From positions 1-6,687 of the forward strand of contig DOUV01000368.1 of NCBI GenBank assembly GCA_003520455.1: a stretch of 6,687 nt of DNA, read 5' to 3'. Shown piece after piece: positions 6,219 to 6,687 of this stretch (the stretch's first letter is position 1; each line of letters opens with the position of its first letter). Below the pieces are notes generated by a model that searched no databases, was not told where the DNA came from, and worked only from the letters and a program-made list of their open reading frames with translations. Position numbers and translations under genes: made by a program. This stretch comes from Chloroflexota bacterium (GTDB lineage Bacteria; Chloroflexota; Anaerolineae; Ardenticatenales; Ardenticatenaceae).

Positions 6219-6248
6219 TTGTTAGCGCGCTCCAGCGCGGGCTATAAT
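6219..6248 (+). promoter_or_regulatory. Rightward promoter of the MutS-like gene
   Basis: TTGTTA (6219-6224), an 18-base spacer, then a perfect TATAAT (6243-6248). The -35 matches 4 of 6. Transcription would start near 6255, giving an untranslated leader of about 135 bases before GTG 6390. The spacer contains a GC-rich palindrome, which may act as an operator. Confidence 0.6.
6226..6239. repeat. Palindrome between the -35 and -10 of the rightward promoter
   Basis: CGCGCT-CC-AGCGCG has 6-bp arms and a 2-base centre, and lies wholly inside the promoter spacer. A dimeric repressor bound here would block RNA polymerase. GC-rich palindromes arise easily by chance at this base composition, so position is the main argument. 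Confidence 0.4.
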
Positions 6249-6329
6249 CGTGATAGCAATTGTCGCTTAAATTAAATCGTACCGTCGACCGCAGCTATTC
6301 CATCCGGATGACGCACTGCGACGGCCACA

Positions 6330-6356
6330 GGTGGCAGTCCAGCCGGCCCAGCCACC
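6330..6356 (+). repeat. Leader hairpin of the MutS-like gene
   Basis: GGTGGC (6330-6335) and GCCACC (6351-6356) form a 6-bp stem with a 15-base loop, about 34 bases before the GTG start. The same two hexamers, in the opposite order, make the local hairpin at 6172-6188. No known riboswitch pattern is visible in this leader. Confidence 0.3.
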
Positions 6357-6389
6357 ACCAGGACTTGATATGTAGAGGGCGGGTATCTT

Positions 6390-6687
6390 GTGAAAAGTCT
6401 TCTCTGGCCCAGTGGACAGCCTGCGTTCAGCCGTGACGCTGCCTGGGCTGACGACCTGGACCTGTCTGTGCTGGTCAGGGCACTGGACATCGATGGCCGC
6501 CACGCGCGAGTCGTGCAGCCACTCCTGACGGCCCTCACCGGCGACCCGCCGACGATTCGCCATCGCCAGGCGGTTCTCACCGACTTGCGCGCGGCGCGGC
6601 CGCTGGTCGCCGCGCTAGAGGAACAACTGCCGGCATTAGCCTCGCTCGGTGCCGCCGGCCGTGATCGCCCGGGGCCCCGGGAGGCCT
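6390..6687 (+). CDS. MutS-core-like protein, N-terminal part, cut off by window edge
   Basis: An open frame of 99 complete codons runs rightward from GTG 6390 and leaves the window. An in-frame TGA at 6366-6368 makes GTG the only usual start; GGCGGG (6378-6383) is 6 bases upstream. The sequence matches the beginning of the MutS-related ATPases that lack the mismatch-recognition domain: an early LDLSVLVRAL segment, a short helix-rich stretch, then TIRHRQAVLTDLR (55-67), like the family's IxYRQxVLxDL motif, where the MutS core domain begins. The ATPase domain would lie beyond the window. Such proteins bind branched or distorted DNA or have no known role; this need not be a repair gene. The call rests on one motif and its position, so it is moderate. 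Overlapping minus-strand frames (6267-6580) are shadows. It is transcribed divergently from the membrane operon. Confidence 0.6.
   Translation, partial: MKSLLWPSGQPAFSRDAAWADDLDLSVLVRALDIDGRHARVVQPLLTALTGDPPTIRHRQAVLTDLRAARPLVAALEEQLPALASLGAAGRDRPGPREA

Noticed and set aside
6308..6436. Small plus-strand frame starting ATG 6308 in the leader of the MutS-like gene, a possible leader peptide
   Set aside because: There is no ribosome binding site before it, and it runs past the GTG start in another frame. Its composition gives no attenuation signal.
6267..6580. Two overlapping minus-strand frames of about 100 codons
   Set aside because: They are antisense to the MutS-like start and its leader, share one region in two frames, and neither product resembles a known protein.
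1..6687. CRISPR array, tRNA, rRNA, insertion sequence or phage attachment site
   Set aside because: I saw no regularly spaced repeats, no cloverleaf-like stretch, no transposase and no terminal inverted repeats with target duplications. The heptamer array is too short and has no spacers.

Overview
The window is GC-rich bacterial DNA. It carries five protein genes: two cut by the window edges, and three complete genes in the middle on the minus strand. The mix of genes suggests a Chloroflexota-like or similarly GC-rich environmental bacterium: a PF10131-type polytopic membrane protein followed by a UPF0104 flippase-like protein, a B12-type radical SAM enzyme, a GH-A-like barrel protein and a MutS-like ATPase. 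That assignment is inference from gene content and composition; there is no rRNA or marker gene here.

Layout, left to right. (1) 1-1357, minus: N-terminal 452 residues of a TIM-barrel glycoside-hydrolase-like protein, running off the left edge. Its strand is easily misread, because a 310-codon open frame lies opposite it on the plus strand. (2) 1358-1575: short spacer with the intrinsic terminator of the next gene and a 14-bp palindrome. (3) 1576-2910, minus: complete radical SAM protein with an N-terminal cobalamin-binding-type domain and a C173-x3-C177-x2-C180 cluster motif. (4) 2911-3068: spacer with two small inverted repeats and no clear promoter. (5) 3069-4088, minus: UPF0104/LPG-synthase-TM-type integral membrane protein. 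(6) 4085-5947, minus: 620-residue polytopic membrane protein of the PTPS-related (PF10131, YfhO-like) type. It starts at TTG and ends in a 4-base ATGA overlap with gene 5. (7) 5948-6389: divergent regulatory region. A near-consensus leftward promoter (TTGACA-17-TAGAAT) drives the membrane operon, and a rightward promoter with a perfect TATAAT drives the last gene. Several inverted repeats lie between and beside them. (8) 6390-6687, plus: first 99 residues of a MutS-core-like protein, running off the right edge.

How the genes may work together: the 620-residue membrane protein and the flippase-like protein are translationally coupled and probably act on the same lipid-linked substrate at the cytoplasmic membrane. 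The radical SAM gene follows on the same strand after 158 bp and ends in a terminator, so it may be the last gene of that unit. A shared lipid or envelope pathway is inference. The glycoside-hydrolase-like gene and the MutS-like gene appear to be separate transcription units.

The points most worth a second look are a heptamer tandem array with an adjoining hairpin inside the 620-residue coding frame, paired Shine-Dalgarno/anti-Shine-Dalgarno sequences at two starts, and a structured 162-bp stretch between the divergent promoters. I did not find a clear new system such as a CRISPR array, retron, transposon or defence island.
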